DNA from: JAJEFO01 sp009843725 | GTDB lineage: Bacteria; Pseudomonadota; Alphaproteobacteria; Rhodobacterales; Rhodobacteraceae | Length of the DNA stretch: 64,000 nucleotides | Assembly: GCA_965243215.1 (NCBI GenBank) | Contig: CBDEUJ010000004.1 | Coordinates: 1,240,001 to 1,304,000, forward strand | Direction: 5' to 3' | In this document: positions 42,068-51,184 of the stretch, in pieces | Layout: every line of letters starts with the position of its first letter | Numbering within the stretch: the stretch's first letter is position 1 | The notes under the pieces: model-generated | Told to the model about the DNA's origin: nothing | The model's database searches: none | Seen by the model: only the letters and a program-made list of their open reading frames with translations | Position numbers and translations under genes: made by a program

Positions 42068-42378
42068 GCATGTTTTTTCAAAAGTTGCGGCGATTCAAGC
42101 CTGACTTTGCCATCTTTGATCTAAATATTGTTGTTTTGAGTCACATTATTGCATTTAGCCGCAACATGTAGCCCCTAAAATATTCCCATGATTTCCCAAG
42201 AATCTTCAAAAAGGCATTTGACCCCGGCCGAATCAGTCTCGCCTCCGGCATGCGATTCCAGCATGGTGCATGCTCAGGACCTTGCCCGCGAACCCGGCGC
42301 ATCGAGCATCAGCAGGGGTGTCGCGGCGGGCAAGTTTCGCGCATGTCCGCGCCCAGGCGTCCGTTCCCGGTCCGTCGT

Positions 42379-43794
42379 TCAGAACGACCGGGACTTGTAG
42401 GCTGCGAGCGCACGAGCGCGGCCCTCCGCCAGGTCCACCACCGGCTCGGGATAGGCATCCGTCGGCGACAGCCCCCAGCTCTTCGGAACGGCATCGAAGT
42501 AAGACAGGGCGGTCGCCGACGGGGCTGCCTCGCCTTCCGCGATCCAGCGCCGCACATAGGCGCCGTCCCCGTCGAATCTCCTCTGCTGGGCATCCGGATT
42601 GAACACCCGGAAGTAAGGTGCCGCATCCGGCCCGCTTCCCGCCGTCCACTGCCATCCCATGGCATTCGAGGCGGGGTCCCAGTCGGTCAGGCAGTCCTCA
42701 AACCAGCGCCGCCCGACCCGCCAATGCGTCATCAGGTGCTTGGTCAGGAAGCTCGCGACGATCATGCGGGCACGGTTGTGCATGTATCCGGTGACGTAGA
42801 GTTCCCGCATCGCGGCATCGACAATGCGCACGCCCGTTCGCCCCTGCCGCCACGCGCGCACTTCGGTCGTGCCGTCATCCTCGGACCAGGGAAACCGGTC
42901 CCACCCCTCCCGCCAGTTGCGGTCCAGAATCCATGGCGTGTGCCAGGCAAGGTGATACGCAAACTCGCGCCATGCGAGTTCCTTCAGGAAGGGAACCGCT
43001 CCCTGTCCGCCTTCCCGGGCCGGCCGCGCCGCTGCGTGCCAGCACGTGGCAGGGCTGATCTCGCCCCATGCAAGGTGTTCCGAAAGACGGGATGTTGCCG
43101 ACTCCGCCAGATAGTCCCGTCGCTCGCCGTAATTCTCCATCCTTTCTTCGGCGAAGGACTCCAGCCGGTCCCAGGCGGCGTCCTCGCCAATCGTCACGTG
43201 CCGGTCAACCACGGACACACCTCGCCGCATCGGCCGCGCAAGGCCCCAGTCCGCGACATCTGCGCTCGCCGGCCAGGCGGCAGGCGCGGGCAGCCGCCCT
43301 GGACGGGGCAACGGGGATGCCACGTCGATGCCTTCGACGGCCCGCCAAAACGCCGCGTAGACCTGGAAGTGCGTTCCGGCCCTGGTCTGGACCGACCACG
43401 GTTCGAACAGGACGTTTCCCGCAACGCTTGCTCCGTCAATGCCCGCTTCCTCCAGCGCGACCATCACGGCGTCGTCGCGCGCGGCCTGCGGCGCATCGTA
43501 GGCCCTGTTCCAGCGGACCGCCCTGGCGCCGGTCCTGGCCGCCACGTCCAGCAGCACTTCCGTCGCAGGCCCGCGACGACAGATCAGCCGCGAGCCCGCG
43601 GCATTCAGCGACTTCGCAAATGATTCGACACCCAATCCGAAACGCCAGAGAGGTGCCGCGCCGTAGGCTTCGAAAACTTCATCCAGGACGAAGACCGGAA
43701 TCACCGGGCCTCCTGCCTCCACGGCGGCCGCAAGCGCGGGATTGTCGGAAAGACGCAGGTCCTTCCTGACCCACCAGATCACCGGATCACGCAT
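42379..43794 (-). CDS. phrB: Deoxyribodipyrimidine photolyase
   Basis: The 471-residue protein starts MRDPVIWWVRKDLRLSDNPA, the photolyase N-terminus. FAD-binding motifs follow: TSRLSEHLAWGEISPATCWH, FLKELAWREFAYHLAWHTPW, and GRTGVRIVDAAMRELYVTGY with MHNRARMIVASFLTKHL, then the tryptophan-rich DPASNAMGWQWTAGSGPDAA. It repairs cyclobutane pyrimidine dimers with blue light, using FAD and an antenna cofactor. ATG 43794 has GGAGG upstream; the frame is open for another 114 codons but lacks family sequence. It is monocistronic on the minus strand. Confidence 0.94.
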   Translation of the reverse strand: MRDPVIWWVRKDLRLSDNPALAAAVEAGGPVIPVFVLDEVFEAYGAAPLWRFGLGVESFAKSLNAAGSRLICRRGPATEVLLDVAARTGARAVRWNRAYDAPQAARDDAVMVALEEAGIDGASVAGNVLFEPWSVQTRAGTHFQVYAAFWRAVEGIDVASPLPRPGRLPAPAAWPASADVADWGLARPMRRGVSVVDRHVTIGEDAAWDRLESFAEERMENYGERRDYLAESATSRLSEHLAWGEISPATCWHAAARPAREGGQGAVPFLKELAWREFAYHLAWHTPWILDRNWREGWDRFPWSEDDGTTEVRAWRQGRTGVRIVDAAMRELYVTGYMHNRARMIVASFLTKHLMTHWRVGRRWFEDCLTDWDPASNAMGWQWTAGSGPDAAPYFRVFNPDAQQRRFDGDGAYVRRWIAEGEAAPSATALSYFDAVPKSWGLSPTDAYPEPVVDLAEGRARALAAYKSRSF

Positions 43795-44209
43795 ACGCCC
43801 TCCGTCAGAATTCACGCAATCTCCGAAAACACCCCAAAATGGCCGCGGAGGCAATCCATGACGAACTGCGGGAACGAGCATCTGGCAACACGGCTCGCGC
43901 GCCGGGAGCGACCTCGTCATGGCCCCGGCGATTCGCAACCTGCTTGACGCAACCGAACATGAAAGGGCCAGGATCCTCGCCGTGCCAACTGCGGCGCCGA
44001 CCGGCATTCCCAGGAAGGGTTTCGGGCGCGGAAGACCCGCCCCGAGACACCCTGCCCCGGCCCGTTGGCGTTTCAGTTCACTGCCTTGTCGCAACCCGCA
44101 TTGCACAGGTCGCACAACCGGTTGCCGAACACGCATCCATGCGATCCGAGAGTGACTCCGGTCAGGACTGTCGGGACGAATCCGGTCGAAGGAAGCGGCG
44201 ACGAGCCGA
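43795..44209. other. Intergenic region without a supported gene
   Basis: In these 415 bases between the aminotransferase stop and the photolyase start, the open frames on both strands have no family similarity and are typical of GC-rich non-coding DNA. The promoter of the photolyase gene should be here, but I could not place it. Confidence 0.4.
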
Positions 44210-45433
44210 CTACAGCACGCGATCGAGCGCAGTGATCAGCCGCGAGACTTCATCTTGGCTGGTGTAATGCGTGAAGCTCAAGCGCAACACGCCGTGAGCC
44301 GGATCAATGCCCATGGCTTGCAGCGGCCGGACCGCGTAGAAATCACCACCGCCAGCCATGATGCCCATCGGCGCAAGCGCTGCTGCCAGGTCCGCGCCAG
44401 GCCGTTCGGCAAGGACCCCGACGGTCGGCGCCCGACTCCGGGCATCGCGCGGTCCTATCAGCCGCACGTCGTTCCGCCCGACGAGAAACTCAAGCAGCGG
44501 CTGCAGCAGCGCTTCTTCCCGAGCCTGCATGGCGTCGTGCACGGCACGTGCGCGCTCGGCCTGGTCAGGCGTCCTGCCTCCCATCGATTCGAACAGCGCA
44601 TCCACGTAGTCCGCCATCCCGGCACAGGCCGCGACCTGGGCATGATCCGGCCCCGCCGGCGCAAACCGCTTTGTCGGATCTCCATCGTTGAAGAAGTGTC
44701 CCTGGTTCGGCAGGGCCTCGCCCAACGCGCGGCGCATCACCATGATGCCCTGATGCGGTCCGTAGGTCTTGTAGGCGGAGAAGAGATAGATGTCCGCACC
44801 CATCGCTCCGACATCCGGAAACCCGTGCGGCGCATAGGAAACGCCGTCTACGCAGACGACCGCTCCTGCGTCGTGCGCCATGCCCGCAATGGCAGCGACG
44901 TCGTTGATCTCGCCGACAACGTTCGAGCAATGCGGAAAGCAGACAAGCGCGGCGCCATCCAGAAGCGGCGCCAGCGCGCAAGGATCCAGATGTCCGGTGC
45001 CCGGGTCGACACGCCACTCCCGGATCTTCATCCCGGACGCCTCAAGCCGTCGCCATGGACCCGAGTTGGCCTCGTGATCCTGGTCGGTCACGACTATGGC
45101 CGCGCCTTCGGGCAGCCACGCACGAAACGCCTGCGCCAGAACATAGGTGTTCTGGGTCGTTGACGGACCGAAGCTCAATTCATCCGCATCAACTCCGAGC
45201 ATGCCGGCAAGCCGCGTTCGTGCCTCGTCCATTTCCTCGCCCGCCAGCCTGCTTGCCTCGAACGGACCATAGGGCTGAACTTTCCTCTCCCGGTAGAATC
45301 GCTCAAGACGCTCCGTCACGAACCGGCAAGTCCAGGATCCGCCTGCGTTCTCGAAGAACGCCTGGCCCTGCAAGGACGGCTCGGAAAACGCCGGGAACTG
45401 TGCCCGCACGAAATCGATGTCGAGTTCCTTCAT
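44210..45433 (-). CDS. Class V aminotransferase / cysteine-desulfurase-like PLP enzyme
   Basis: The 407-residue protein has the fold I PLP-enzyme layout of class V aminotransferases: FFENAGGSWTCRFVTERLER near the start, FGPSTTQNTYVLAQAF, VCFPHCSNVVGEINDVA and VCVDGVSYAPHGFPDVGA. The cofactor lysine is in LFSAYKTYGPHQGIMVMRR at about residue 235. The C-terminal domain ends GVLRLSFTHYTSQDEVSRLI. Relatives act as cysteine desulfurases or other beta-lyases; the catalytic cysteine loop of IscS/SufS is not evident, so sulfur transfer is uncertain. I start at ATG 45433, ten codons into the open frame, as the upstream residues are unconserved. Confidence 0.8.
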   Translation of the reverse strand: MKELDIDFVRAQFPAFSEPSLQGQAFFENAGGSWTCRFVTERLERFYRERKVQPYGPFEASRLAGEEMDEARTRLAGMLGVDADELSFGPSTTQNTYVLAQAFRAWLPEGAAIVVTDQDHEANSGPWRRLEASGMKIREWRVDPGTGHLDPCALAPLLDGAALVCFPHCSNVVGEINDVAAIAGMAHDAGAVVCVDGVSYAPHGFPDVGAMGADIYLFSAYKTYGPHQGIMVMRRALGEALPNQGHFFNDGDPTKRFAPAGPDHAQVAACAGMADYVDALFESMGGRTPDQAERARAVHDAMQAREEALLQPLLEFLVGRNDVRLIGPRDARSRAPTVGVLAERPGADLAAALAPMGIMAGGGDFYAVRPLQAMGIDPAHGVLRLSFTHYTSQDEVSRLITALDRVL

Positions 45434-45866
45434 GGGCCGGGAGCAAATCCGCCGATCCGGCATTCGTCAAGCTTTGGACTGCCGCCAGTCCTGCAAGGCA
45501 GGCAGGTCGTCGAACCGGCTCCGTGCAGTCGACGGGAATCTGTCCCGCAGGGGCCGAGGCTCCCGGAGCGTCTTCCATCCACGCGGTCCACGGCCGGGAC
45601 GGCAAGTCCGGGCAGCCGGAGTTGCGGCACGCGCTGAACCGCGGCCCGTCGCGCGGGACTTGACGGTCAGGGGGACCGGCCTGCGTTTCTGCATCCCGTT
45701 CCTCCCGCAGCACTCCATGCACCAAGCACGCCATGGGTTGAAACCCGCCCGCGCCCGTGTATAAGCCCGCCACTCGCCGCAAGTCATGCCATCGGCGCAA
45801 CCTCTCGTGGACGGGCGCGGCGACATTGCCCCTCCTTTGAAGTGCGCCTGACAGAACGGAGACGAC
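45434..45866 (+). other. Upstream region of the rpsF operon
   Basis: This 433-base interval between the divergent aminotransferase and rpsF has no supported gene. It carries a promoter candidate at 45738-45765 pointing to rpsF. The remaining part shows nothing I recognise. Confidence 0.45.
45738..45765 (+). promoter_or_regulatory. Probable promoter of rpsF-rpsR-rplI
   Basis: TTGAAA (45738-45743) and TATAAG (45760-45765) are spaced by 16 bases, a good sigma-70-type pair in otherwise GC-rich DNA. The predicted start near 45772 leaves a leader of about 95 bases before rpsF. Confidence 0.6.
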
Positions 45867-46229
45867 ATGCCGCTTTACGAGCATGTGATCATTGCGCGCC
45901 AGGATCTGTCCGGTGCGCAGGCTGAAGGCTTGGTCGAACACTTTGGAACGGTTCTCGCGGACAACGGCGGCAAGGTCGTCGGCAACGAGTACTGGGGCGT
46001 CAAGACCATGGCCTACAGGATCAACAAGAATCGAAAGGGCCATTACGCTTTCATCAGGACGGACGCACCGGCGCCTGCCGTGCAGGAGATGGAACGCCTG
46101 ATGCGCCTTCATGATGACGTCGTGCGGGTCCTGACCGTCAAGGTCGACGAGCACGAAGAGGGCCCTTCGGTCCAGATGCGCAGGGTCGAAGAGCGCGAAT
46201 CCCGCCGCGAACGCGGCGAACGACGCTAG
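45867..46229 (+). CDS. rpsF: 30S ribosomal protein S6
   Basis: The 120-residue protein MPLYEHVIIARQDLSGAQAE contains GGKVVGNEYWGVKTMAYRIN and KNRKGHYAFIRTDAPAPAVQ, matching S6 throughout. It binds S18 and the 16S rRNA platform. The C-terminus (RRVEERESRRERGERR) is a charged tail typical of alphaproteobacterial S6. CGGAGACGAC precedes the ATG. It starts the S6-S18-L9 operon. Confidence 0.97.
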   Translation: MPLYEHVIIARQDLSGAQAEGLVEHFGTVLADNGGKVVGNEYWGVKTMAYRINKNRKGHYAFIRTDAPAPAVQEMERLMRLHDDVVRVLTVKVDEHEEGPSVQMRRVEERESRRERGERR

Positions 46230-46243
46230 GAAAGGGAAATCCC

Positions 46244-46471
46244 ATGGCAACGAAACCCTTTTTTCGCCGCCGCAAGGTCTGCCCCTTCTCCGGCGAAAAC
46301 GCTCCAAGAATCGACTACAAGGACACCAAGCTCCTGCAACGCTACATGTCGGAGCGAGGCAAGATCGTGCCATCGCGAATCACCGCCGTGTCCGCGCGCA
46401 AGCAGCGTGAGCTGGCCCGCGCAATCAAGCGCGCAAGATTCCTTGCGCTTCTTCCCTATGCAGTGAAGTGA
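46244..46471 (+). CDS. rpsR: 30S ribosomal protein S18
   Basis: The 75-residue protein begins MATKPFFRRRKVCPFSGENA and carries IDYKDTKLLQRYMSERGKIV and PSRITAVSARKQRELARAIK, the S18 core. It ends RARFLALLPYAVK. It pairs with S6 in the small subunit. GGAAAGGGA lies upstream, 14 bases after the rpsF stop. Confidence 0.98.
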   Translation: MATKPFFRRRKVCPFSGENAPRIDYKDTKLLQRYMSERGKIVPSRITAVSARKQRELARAIKRARFLALLPYAVK

Positions 46472-46483
46472 GGACGGAATCCA

Positions 46484-47203
46484 ATGCAGGTCATCCTTCT
46501 TGAACGCATCGCGAAGCTCGGCCAGATGGGTGACATAGTCTCCGTCAAGGACGGCTATGCACGCAACTTCCTGCTGCCGCAGAAAAAGGCGCTCTGGGCG
46601 TCCGAAGCCAACATCAAGCAGTTCGAAGAACAGAAAGTGCAGCTTGAAGCGCGGAACATCGAGACCCGCAAGGAGGCGGGCGCGCTTGCCGGCAAGCTTG
46701 ACGGCAAGCAGTTCATCGTGATTCGTCAAGCCTCCGACGGCGGCTCACTTTACGGATCGGTCACGCCGCGAGATGCGGTTGAGGTCGCGTCCGAGGCCGG
46801 CTTCACGCTCGACAAGCGCCAAGTGGCGATCGAGGCGCCGATCAAGGAACTCGGCGTGCACAACGTGGCAGTCAGGCTTCATCCGGAAGTTGAGGTTCAG
46901 ATCCAGCTGAACGTGGCTCGTTCCGAGGACGAAGCCGAACTCCAGGCCAGGGGCATCAACATCGCCGAGCAGACGGCCGAGGACGAAGCCAAGGCCGAAC
47001 TCGAGATTGCGGAGCTCTTTGACGAGATTGGCGCCGCCGAGCTGGACGAGCTGCAGAAAGTCGGCGATCCCGAAGACGAGGAAGCGGCGGCCGCCGCGGA
47101 AACCGATGCGGCCGGCGCCTCGCCTGCGGACGACGCAGCCGGAAGCGAACAGGAAGCCGGTACGGAGGCGGACACCGACGGAAGCAAGGGAGCCGGAAGC
47201 TGA
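46484..47203 (+). CDS. rplI: 50S ribosomal protein L9 with long acidic C-terminal extension
   Basis: Residues 1-150 are a complete L9: MQVILLERIAKLGQMGDIVS, VKDGYARNFLLPQKKALWAS, LYGSVTPRDAVEVASEAGF and VAVRLHPEVEVQIQLNVARS. L9 normally stops near 150. Here some 90 residues follow, made of E, A, D and G (AEDEAKAELEIAELFDEIGA, then EEAAAAAETDAAGASPADDA). Acidic L9 tails occur in some Rhodobacterales but this one is long. The frame is uninterrupted and ends with TGA at 47201. The extension would project from the ribosome; its role is unknown. Confidence 0.95.
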   Translation: MQVILLERIAKLGQMGDIVSVKDGYARNFLLPQKKALWASEANIKQFEEQKVQLEARNIETRKEAGALAGKLDGKQFIVIRQASDGGSLYGSVTPRDAVEVASEAGFTLDKRQVAIEAPIKELGVHNVAVRLHPEVEVQIQLNVARSEDEAELQARGINIAEQTAEDEAKAELEIAELFDEIGAAELDELQKVGDPEDEEAAAAAETDAAGASPADDAAGSEQEAGTEADTDGSKGAGS

Positions 47204-47341
47204 GGGCCTGCGTGGGGACGCTCCGGAACGGGCGACTTCCACCGGACACTCGCTCCCGCCCTTCTGGCGCCGTCGCTCCCTGCAACTGCGGGCAGGAAGG
47301 GACCGTTTGCATGGCGTGAGGCTTGGGCATAGCGTTCCGCC

Positions 47342-48001
47342 ATGTGCGGACGGTTTGCCCTGACCCTGCCCAATGAGGCCATGGCCGACCTGTTTCGTTC
47401 CGTTCCGGCGAATGATCTCCCGGACACCCCGAACTACAACATCTGTCCGTCCGACAGCATACATGCAGTCACGTCGGAAGACGGAACCAGGCGTCTCAGG
47501 CCGCTGCGATGGGGCTTCCTTCCCCATTGGTACAAGACGCCGACCGACGGACCGCTGCTCATAAACGCCCGCGCGGAATCCATTGCCCAAAAGCCCGCCT
47601 TCAGGGAAGCATGCCGCAGTCGTCGTTGCCTCGTCCCGGCGTCCGGATTCTATGAATGGACACGCGACTCCGACAACAACCGCCTGCCTTGGTACATCCA
47701 CGCAAGGTCGGAAGGCGCACTGGCCTTCGCCGGGATTTGGCAGGATTGGGAACGGGGCAGTTCCTCGATCGCCTCCTGCGCGATCGTCACGACGTCCGCC
47801 AACGGGACACTGGCCGGCATCCATCATCGCATGCCGGTCATTCTGGATGCGCGGGACTGGCCGCTGTGGCTTGGGGAGGCTGGCAAGGGCGCCGCAGCAG
47901 CAATGAAACCCGCGCCTGATGACGCCCTTCGGTTCCACCGGGTGCATGCCAAGGTGAACTCAAGTCGCGCAAGAGGGGCGGAACTCGTCCAACCCGCCTG
48001 A
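47342..48001 (+). CDS. SRAP (HMCES/YedK) abasic-site processing protein
   Basis: The 219-residue protein starts MCGRFALTLPNEAMADLFRS. Cysteine 2, which becomes the nucleophile after removal of the methionine, forms a DNA-protein crosslink with abasic sites in single-stranded DNA. Also present are INARAESIAQKPAFREACRS, RRCLVPASGFYEW with the catalytic glutamate and HHRMPVILDARDW with the histidine. It protects abasic sites during replication. The gene lies 138 bases after rplI on the same strand and converges on irr. Confidence 0.93.
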   Translation: MCGRFALTLPNEAMADLFRSVPANDLPDTPNYNICPSDSIHAVTSEDGTRRLRPLRWGFLPHWYKTPTDGPLLINARAESIAQKPAFREACRSRRCLVPASGFYEWTRDSDNNRLPWYIHARSEGALAFAGIWQDWERGSSSIASCAIVTTSANGTLAGIHHRMPVILDARDWPLWLGEAGKGAAAAMKPAPDDALRFHRVHAKVNSSRARGAELVQPA

Positions 48002-48044
48002 ACCTGCCGAACCGCTCACGGTCCCCTGCCAAGTCCCGGAAAGT

Positions 48045-48455
48045 TCAGGTCCTGCGAAGCCGTATGACGACGTCCACCTTAGAAATCTCGGCGCCGTCAG
48101 GCGCTCCGGGCAGCCGACGGATTTCCAGTTCGTCAGCAGGTGCGTCCGAAAGCCGTCCCTCGTCCTCCCAGTAGAAGTGCGGGTGGTCGTCGGTGCGAGT
48201 GTCAAAGTAGCTCTTTGTGCCGTCGACGGTGATTTCCTGAAGCAGCCCGGCATCACAGAACGCCCGAAGCGTGTTGTAGACCGTCGCCAGCGACACCGCC
48301 TCGCCGGCGTCCCGCGCCGCTGAATGCAGGCTTTCGGCCGTGACATGACGATGCTGCCCGTCACCAACAAGAAGCCTGGCCAGCGCGACCCTCTGCCGCG
48401 TCGGTCTGAGCCCCGCCTTGCCAAGCCATTCTGAACTGAGTTCGTGGCGCATCAT
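48045..48455 (-). CDS. irr: Iron response regulator Irr (Fur family)
   Basis: The 136-residue protein has the Fur-family winged helix GLRPTRQRVALARLLVGDGQ, then ETVYNTL-type SLATVYNTLRAFCDAGLLQE, and the metal/heme-responsive segment DDHPHFYWEDEGRLSDAPAD typical of Rhodobacterales Irr. Irr represses or activates iron and heme genes according to heme status in alphaproteobacteria. It is divergent from fabA, a common arrangement in the group. No GCP heme motif is seen, as in several Rhodobacterales Irr proteins. ATG 48455; ATG 48452 is the next codon. Confidence 0.9.
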   Translation of the reverse strand: MMRHELSSEWLGKAGLRPTRQRVALARLLVGDGQHRHVTAESLHSAARDAGEAVSLATVYNTLRAFCDAGLLQEITVDGTKSYFDTRTDDHPHFYWEDEGRLSDAPADELEIRRLPGAPDGAEISKVDVVIRLRRT

Positions 48456-48560
48456 GCCCGCCGGTCCAGTCCCCGTTCCCCCTGAACATAGCGGAAAGTC
48501 GGGCTCCGGTTCAATCGGATTCCAGCATGGTGACAACATTGCCCGCTGCAGACACCCCCC

Positions 48561-48589
48561 TTGCACCACAATCCATGCCCCTGTTATTG
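48561..48589 (+). promoter_or_regulatory. Probable fabA promoter
   Basis: TTGCAC (48561-48566) and TTATTG (48584-48589) are 17 bases apart in the irr-fabA divergent region and point to fabA. The predicted start near 48596 leaves a leader of about 38 bases before GTG 48634. I saw no clear Irr-binding ICE motif nearby. Confidence 0.5.
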
Positions 48590-48633
48590 GGCGAAGCAAG
48601 TGATCGTCATCATTGTCTGGGGGCAGTGCCAAA

Positions 48634-49143
48634 GTGGCGGAATATCCAACATCATTCGACAAGGCGGGTCTATTGGCCTGTGCGCGGGGCGAGCTCTTCG
48701 GCCCCGGAAACGCGCAATTGCCTGCGCCTCCCATGCTCATGATGGACAGGATCACCGAAGTCAGCGGCGATGGCGGATTGCATGGCATGGGCCACGTCGT
48801 TGCCGAATTCGACATCAACCCCGATCTCTGGTTTTTCGATTGCCATTTTCCTGGCAACCCGATCATGCCTGGTTGCCTTGGCCTGGACGGTCTTTGGCAG
48901 CTGACGGGCTTCAACCTCGGATGGCGCGGATGGAAGGGCCGCGGATATGCGCTGGGCGTCGGCTCGGTCAAGCTGACCGGCATGGTGCGGCCGGATCGCA
49001 GGCTTCTGAGGTACTTCGTCGACTTTACCAAGGCCGTGCAGACGCGCCGGCTGACCATGGGAGTTGCCGATGGCCGGGTGGAAGCGGACGGCGAGACGAT
49101 ATATGAGGCGACGGGCATGAAGGTTGCTCTTTCCGAGAGCTGA
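48634..49143 (+). CDS. fabA: 3-hydroxydecanoyl-ACP dehydratase/isomerase
   Basis: The 169-residue enzyme begins AEYPTSFDKAGLLACARGEL and has the active-site histidine in DCHFPGNPIMPGCLGLD and the following aspartate region GLDGLWQLTGF. It dehydrates 3-hydroxydecanoyl-ACP and isomerises the double bond, starting unsaturated fatty-acid synthesis. I use GTG 48634 because it gives the family start and has GGGGG nine bases upstream; TTG 48613 in frame is the alternative. The fabB start follows after 17 bases. Confidence 0.95.
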   Translation: MAEYPTSFDKAGLLACARGELFGPGNAQLPAPPMLMMDRITEVSGDGGLHGMGHVVAEFDINPDLWFFDCHFPGNPIMPGCLGLDGLWQLTGFNLGWRGWKGRGYALGVGSVKLTGMVRPDRRLLRYFVDFTKAVQTRRLTMGVADGRVEADGETIYEATGMKVALSES

Positions 49144-49160
49144 CCAAGGGAGAAGTGCGC

Positions 49161-50381
49161 ATGCGTCGAGTCGTCATCACTGGCCTCGGCATCGTCTGCC
49201 CGATCGGCAACGACTGCACCGAGGTTGCCGCCAGTCTCCGGGCCGGCCGATCCGGAATCACGTTCCAGCCGGACTATGCCGATCTTGGGTTCCGGAGCCA
49301 GATAGCAGGCATACCGGACATCGTGCTGGAAGACGTGATCGACAAGCGCCAGTTGCGGTTCATGGGGCCGACCGCCGCCTACGCCTATCTTGCCATGGAA
49401 CAGGCAATCGCCGACAGCGGGCTTGAGGACAGCGATGTCTCCAGCGAACGCACGGGACTCGTGGCCGGTTCGGGAGGACCCTCGACATCCAACTTCTTCA
49501 CCGCCCACCGGACCGTTGTCGAAAAGGGTGCGCCAAAGCGGATGGGCCCTTTCATGGTGACCCGTTGCATGTCGTCAACCGTATCCGCTTGCCTCGCCAC
49601 GCCGTTCAAGATCAAGGGGCTGAACTACTCGATCACGTCCGCGTGCTCGACCACGCTCCACTGCATCGGCAACGGCACCGAGCAGATCCAGCTGGGCAAG
49701 CAGGACATCGTCTTCGCCGGAGGCGGCGAGGAGGTCGACTGGACTCTCTCGTGCCTGTTCGACGCCATGGGCGCGATGAGCTCGAAATACAACGACACGC
49801 CCGCCGAAGCCGCCCGCGCCTTCGACGAATCCCGGGACGGCTTTGTAATCGGTGGCGGAGGCGGGATGATCGTTCTTGAGGACCTTGAGCATGCGAAGGC
49901 ACGCGGCGCCAGGATATATGCGGAAGTGACGGGTTACGGCGCAACGTCCGACGGCTTCGACATGGTCGCGCCGAGCGGCGAAGGCGGCGAACGGTCGATG
50001 CGGATCGCGACCTCGAGCCTGGGCGATCGCAAGGTGGACTACATCAACGCCCACGGCACATCGACACCTGTCGGCGACGTGATCGAGGTCGAGGCGATTC
50101 GGCGCGTGTTCGGGGAGGATCACGCCCCGATCTCGTCGACCAAGTCGATGACAGGCCACTCGCTCGGCGCCGCCGGCGTGCACGAAGCGATCTATTCCCT
50201 TCTGATGATGGAAGGTGGCTTCATCGCGCCGTCAATCAACGTCAGGACACTTGATCCGGCGCTCCGGCCCGAAGAGATCGTCACCGAGACGACGGAGGCC
50301 GAGCTGGACACCATTCTCTCGAACAGCTTTGGCTTCGGCGGCACGAACGCCTCCGTGGCGCTCAGCAAGTTTCACGGGTGA
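49161..50381 (+). CDS. fabB: 3-oxoacyl-ACP synthase I
   Basis: The 406-residue condensing enzyme starts MRRVVITGLGIVCPIGNDCT and has the Cys-His-His triad: SITSACSTTLHCIGNG with the nucleophile at about residue 163, YINAHGTSTPVGD at about 298 and MTGHSLGAAGVHE at about 334. It elongates unsaturated acyl chains made by FabA. ATG 49161 has GGGAGA eight bases upstream; the GTG two codons earlier is less likely. Its stop overlaps fabI. Confidence 0.96.
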   Translation: MRRVVITGLGIVCPIGNDCTEVAASLRAGRSGITFQPDYADLGFRSQIAGIPDIVLEDVIDKRQLRFMGPTAAYAYLAMEQAIADSGLEDSDVSSERTGLVAGSGGPSTSNFFTAHRTVVEKGAPKRMGPFMVTRCMSSTVSACLATPFKIKGLNYSITSACSTTLHCIGNGTEQIQLGKQDIVFAGGGEEVDWTLSCLFDAMGAMSSKYNDTPAEAARAFDESRDGFVIGGGGGMIVLEDLEHAKARGARIYAEVTGYGATSDGFDMVAPSGEGGERSMRIATSSLGDRKVDYINAHGTSTPVGDVIEVEAIRRVFGEDHAPISSTKSMTGHSLGAAGVHEAIYSLLMMEGGFIAPSINVRTLDPALRPEEIVTETTEAELDTILSNSFGFGGTNASVALSKFHG

Positions 50382-51184
50382 GCGCCGTGCCAGGGCTGAT
50401 GCAGGGAAAGCGCGGGCTGGTCATGGGCGTGGCAAATGACCGGTCGATCGCCTGGGGCATCGCACGTGCGCTGGCGGACGAAGGCGCTGAGCTTGCGTTC
50501 TCCTACCAGGGCGAGGCGTTCGGCAAGCGGGTCGAGCCGCTGGCCGGGAGCGTTGGATCGGACATCCTGGTCGATGTCGATGTCACGGACGTATCCTCGA
50601 TAGAGGCGTGCTTTCGGACGCTGCGGGACCGCTGGGGGCGGCTTGATTTCCTGATCCATGCCATTGCCTATTCCGACAAGTCGGAGCTCACCGGGCGTTT
50701 CGTCGACACAAGCCGGGAGAACTTCCTGAACTCGCTGAACATCTCCTGCTACTCCTTTATCGAGGCCGCCAGACAGGCCGAGGCCCTGATGGCAGACGGG
50801 GGCACGCTTGTCACGTTGACATACATGGGCTCGAACCGCGTCCAGCCGAACTACAACGTGATGGGAGTCGCGAAGGCGGCACTTGAGTCTGCAGTTCGCT
50901 ATCTCGCGAACGATCTCGGACCCAAGGGAATACGTGTCAACGCGATCAGTCCGGGTCCGATGAAGACACTGGCAGGCGCAGCGATCGGGGGCGCACGAAG
51001 GACCTTCAAGACGATTGAGGCCAACGCGCCTCTTCGCGCGAACGCAACGCTCGAAGCGGTCGGGGGGACGGCGGTCTACCTCTGTTCGGACCACGGCGCC
51101 TCCACGACCGGCGAGATCATCCGAGTCGACGGTGGCTATCACGTGCTCGGCATGTTCCAGGCGGACAGCGCTCAAGGCACGTGA
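50378..51184 (+). CDS. fabI: Enoyl-ACP reductase (NADH)
   Basis: The 268-residue short-chain reductase contains GLMQGKRGLVMGVANDRSIA, the NADH-binding N-terminus of FabI, and the active-site pair in TLTYMGSNRVQPNYNVMGVA followed by KAALESA (Tyr...Tyr-x6-Lys). NAISPGPMKTLAGAAI is also typical. It reduces the enoyl bond in the last step of each fatty-acid elongation cycle. GTG 50378 overlaps the fabB stop (GTGA). Together fabA-fabB-fabI form one operon. Confidence 0.95.
   Translation: MSAVPGLMQGKRGLVMGVANDRSIAWGIARALADEGAELAFSYQGEAFGKRVEPLAGSVGSDILVDVDVTDVSSIEACFRTLRDRWGRLDFLIHAIAYSDKSELTGRFVDTSRENFLNSLNISCYSFIEAARQAEALMADGGTLVTLTYMGSNRVQPNYNVMGVAKAALESAVRYLANDLGPKGIRVNAISPGPMKTLAGAAIGGARRTFKTIEANAPLRANATLEAVGGTAVYLCSDHGASTTGEIIRVDGGYHVLGMFQADSAQGT

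Larger units (their letters stand above)
41791..42378 (-). other. dcw leader and promoter region
   Basis: These 588 bases contain no gene. The half nearest mraZ holds a 13-base-pair inverted repeat. The part from about 42040 to 42200 is strikingly AT-rich compared with the rest of the window and contains a promoter candidate pointing into mraZ. The remainder up to the photolyase stop shows nothing more. Confidence 0.6.
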
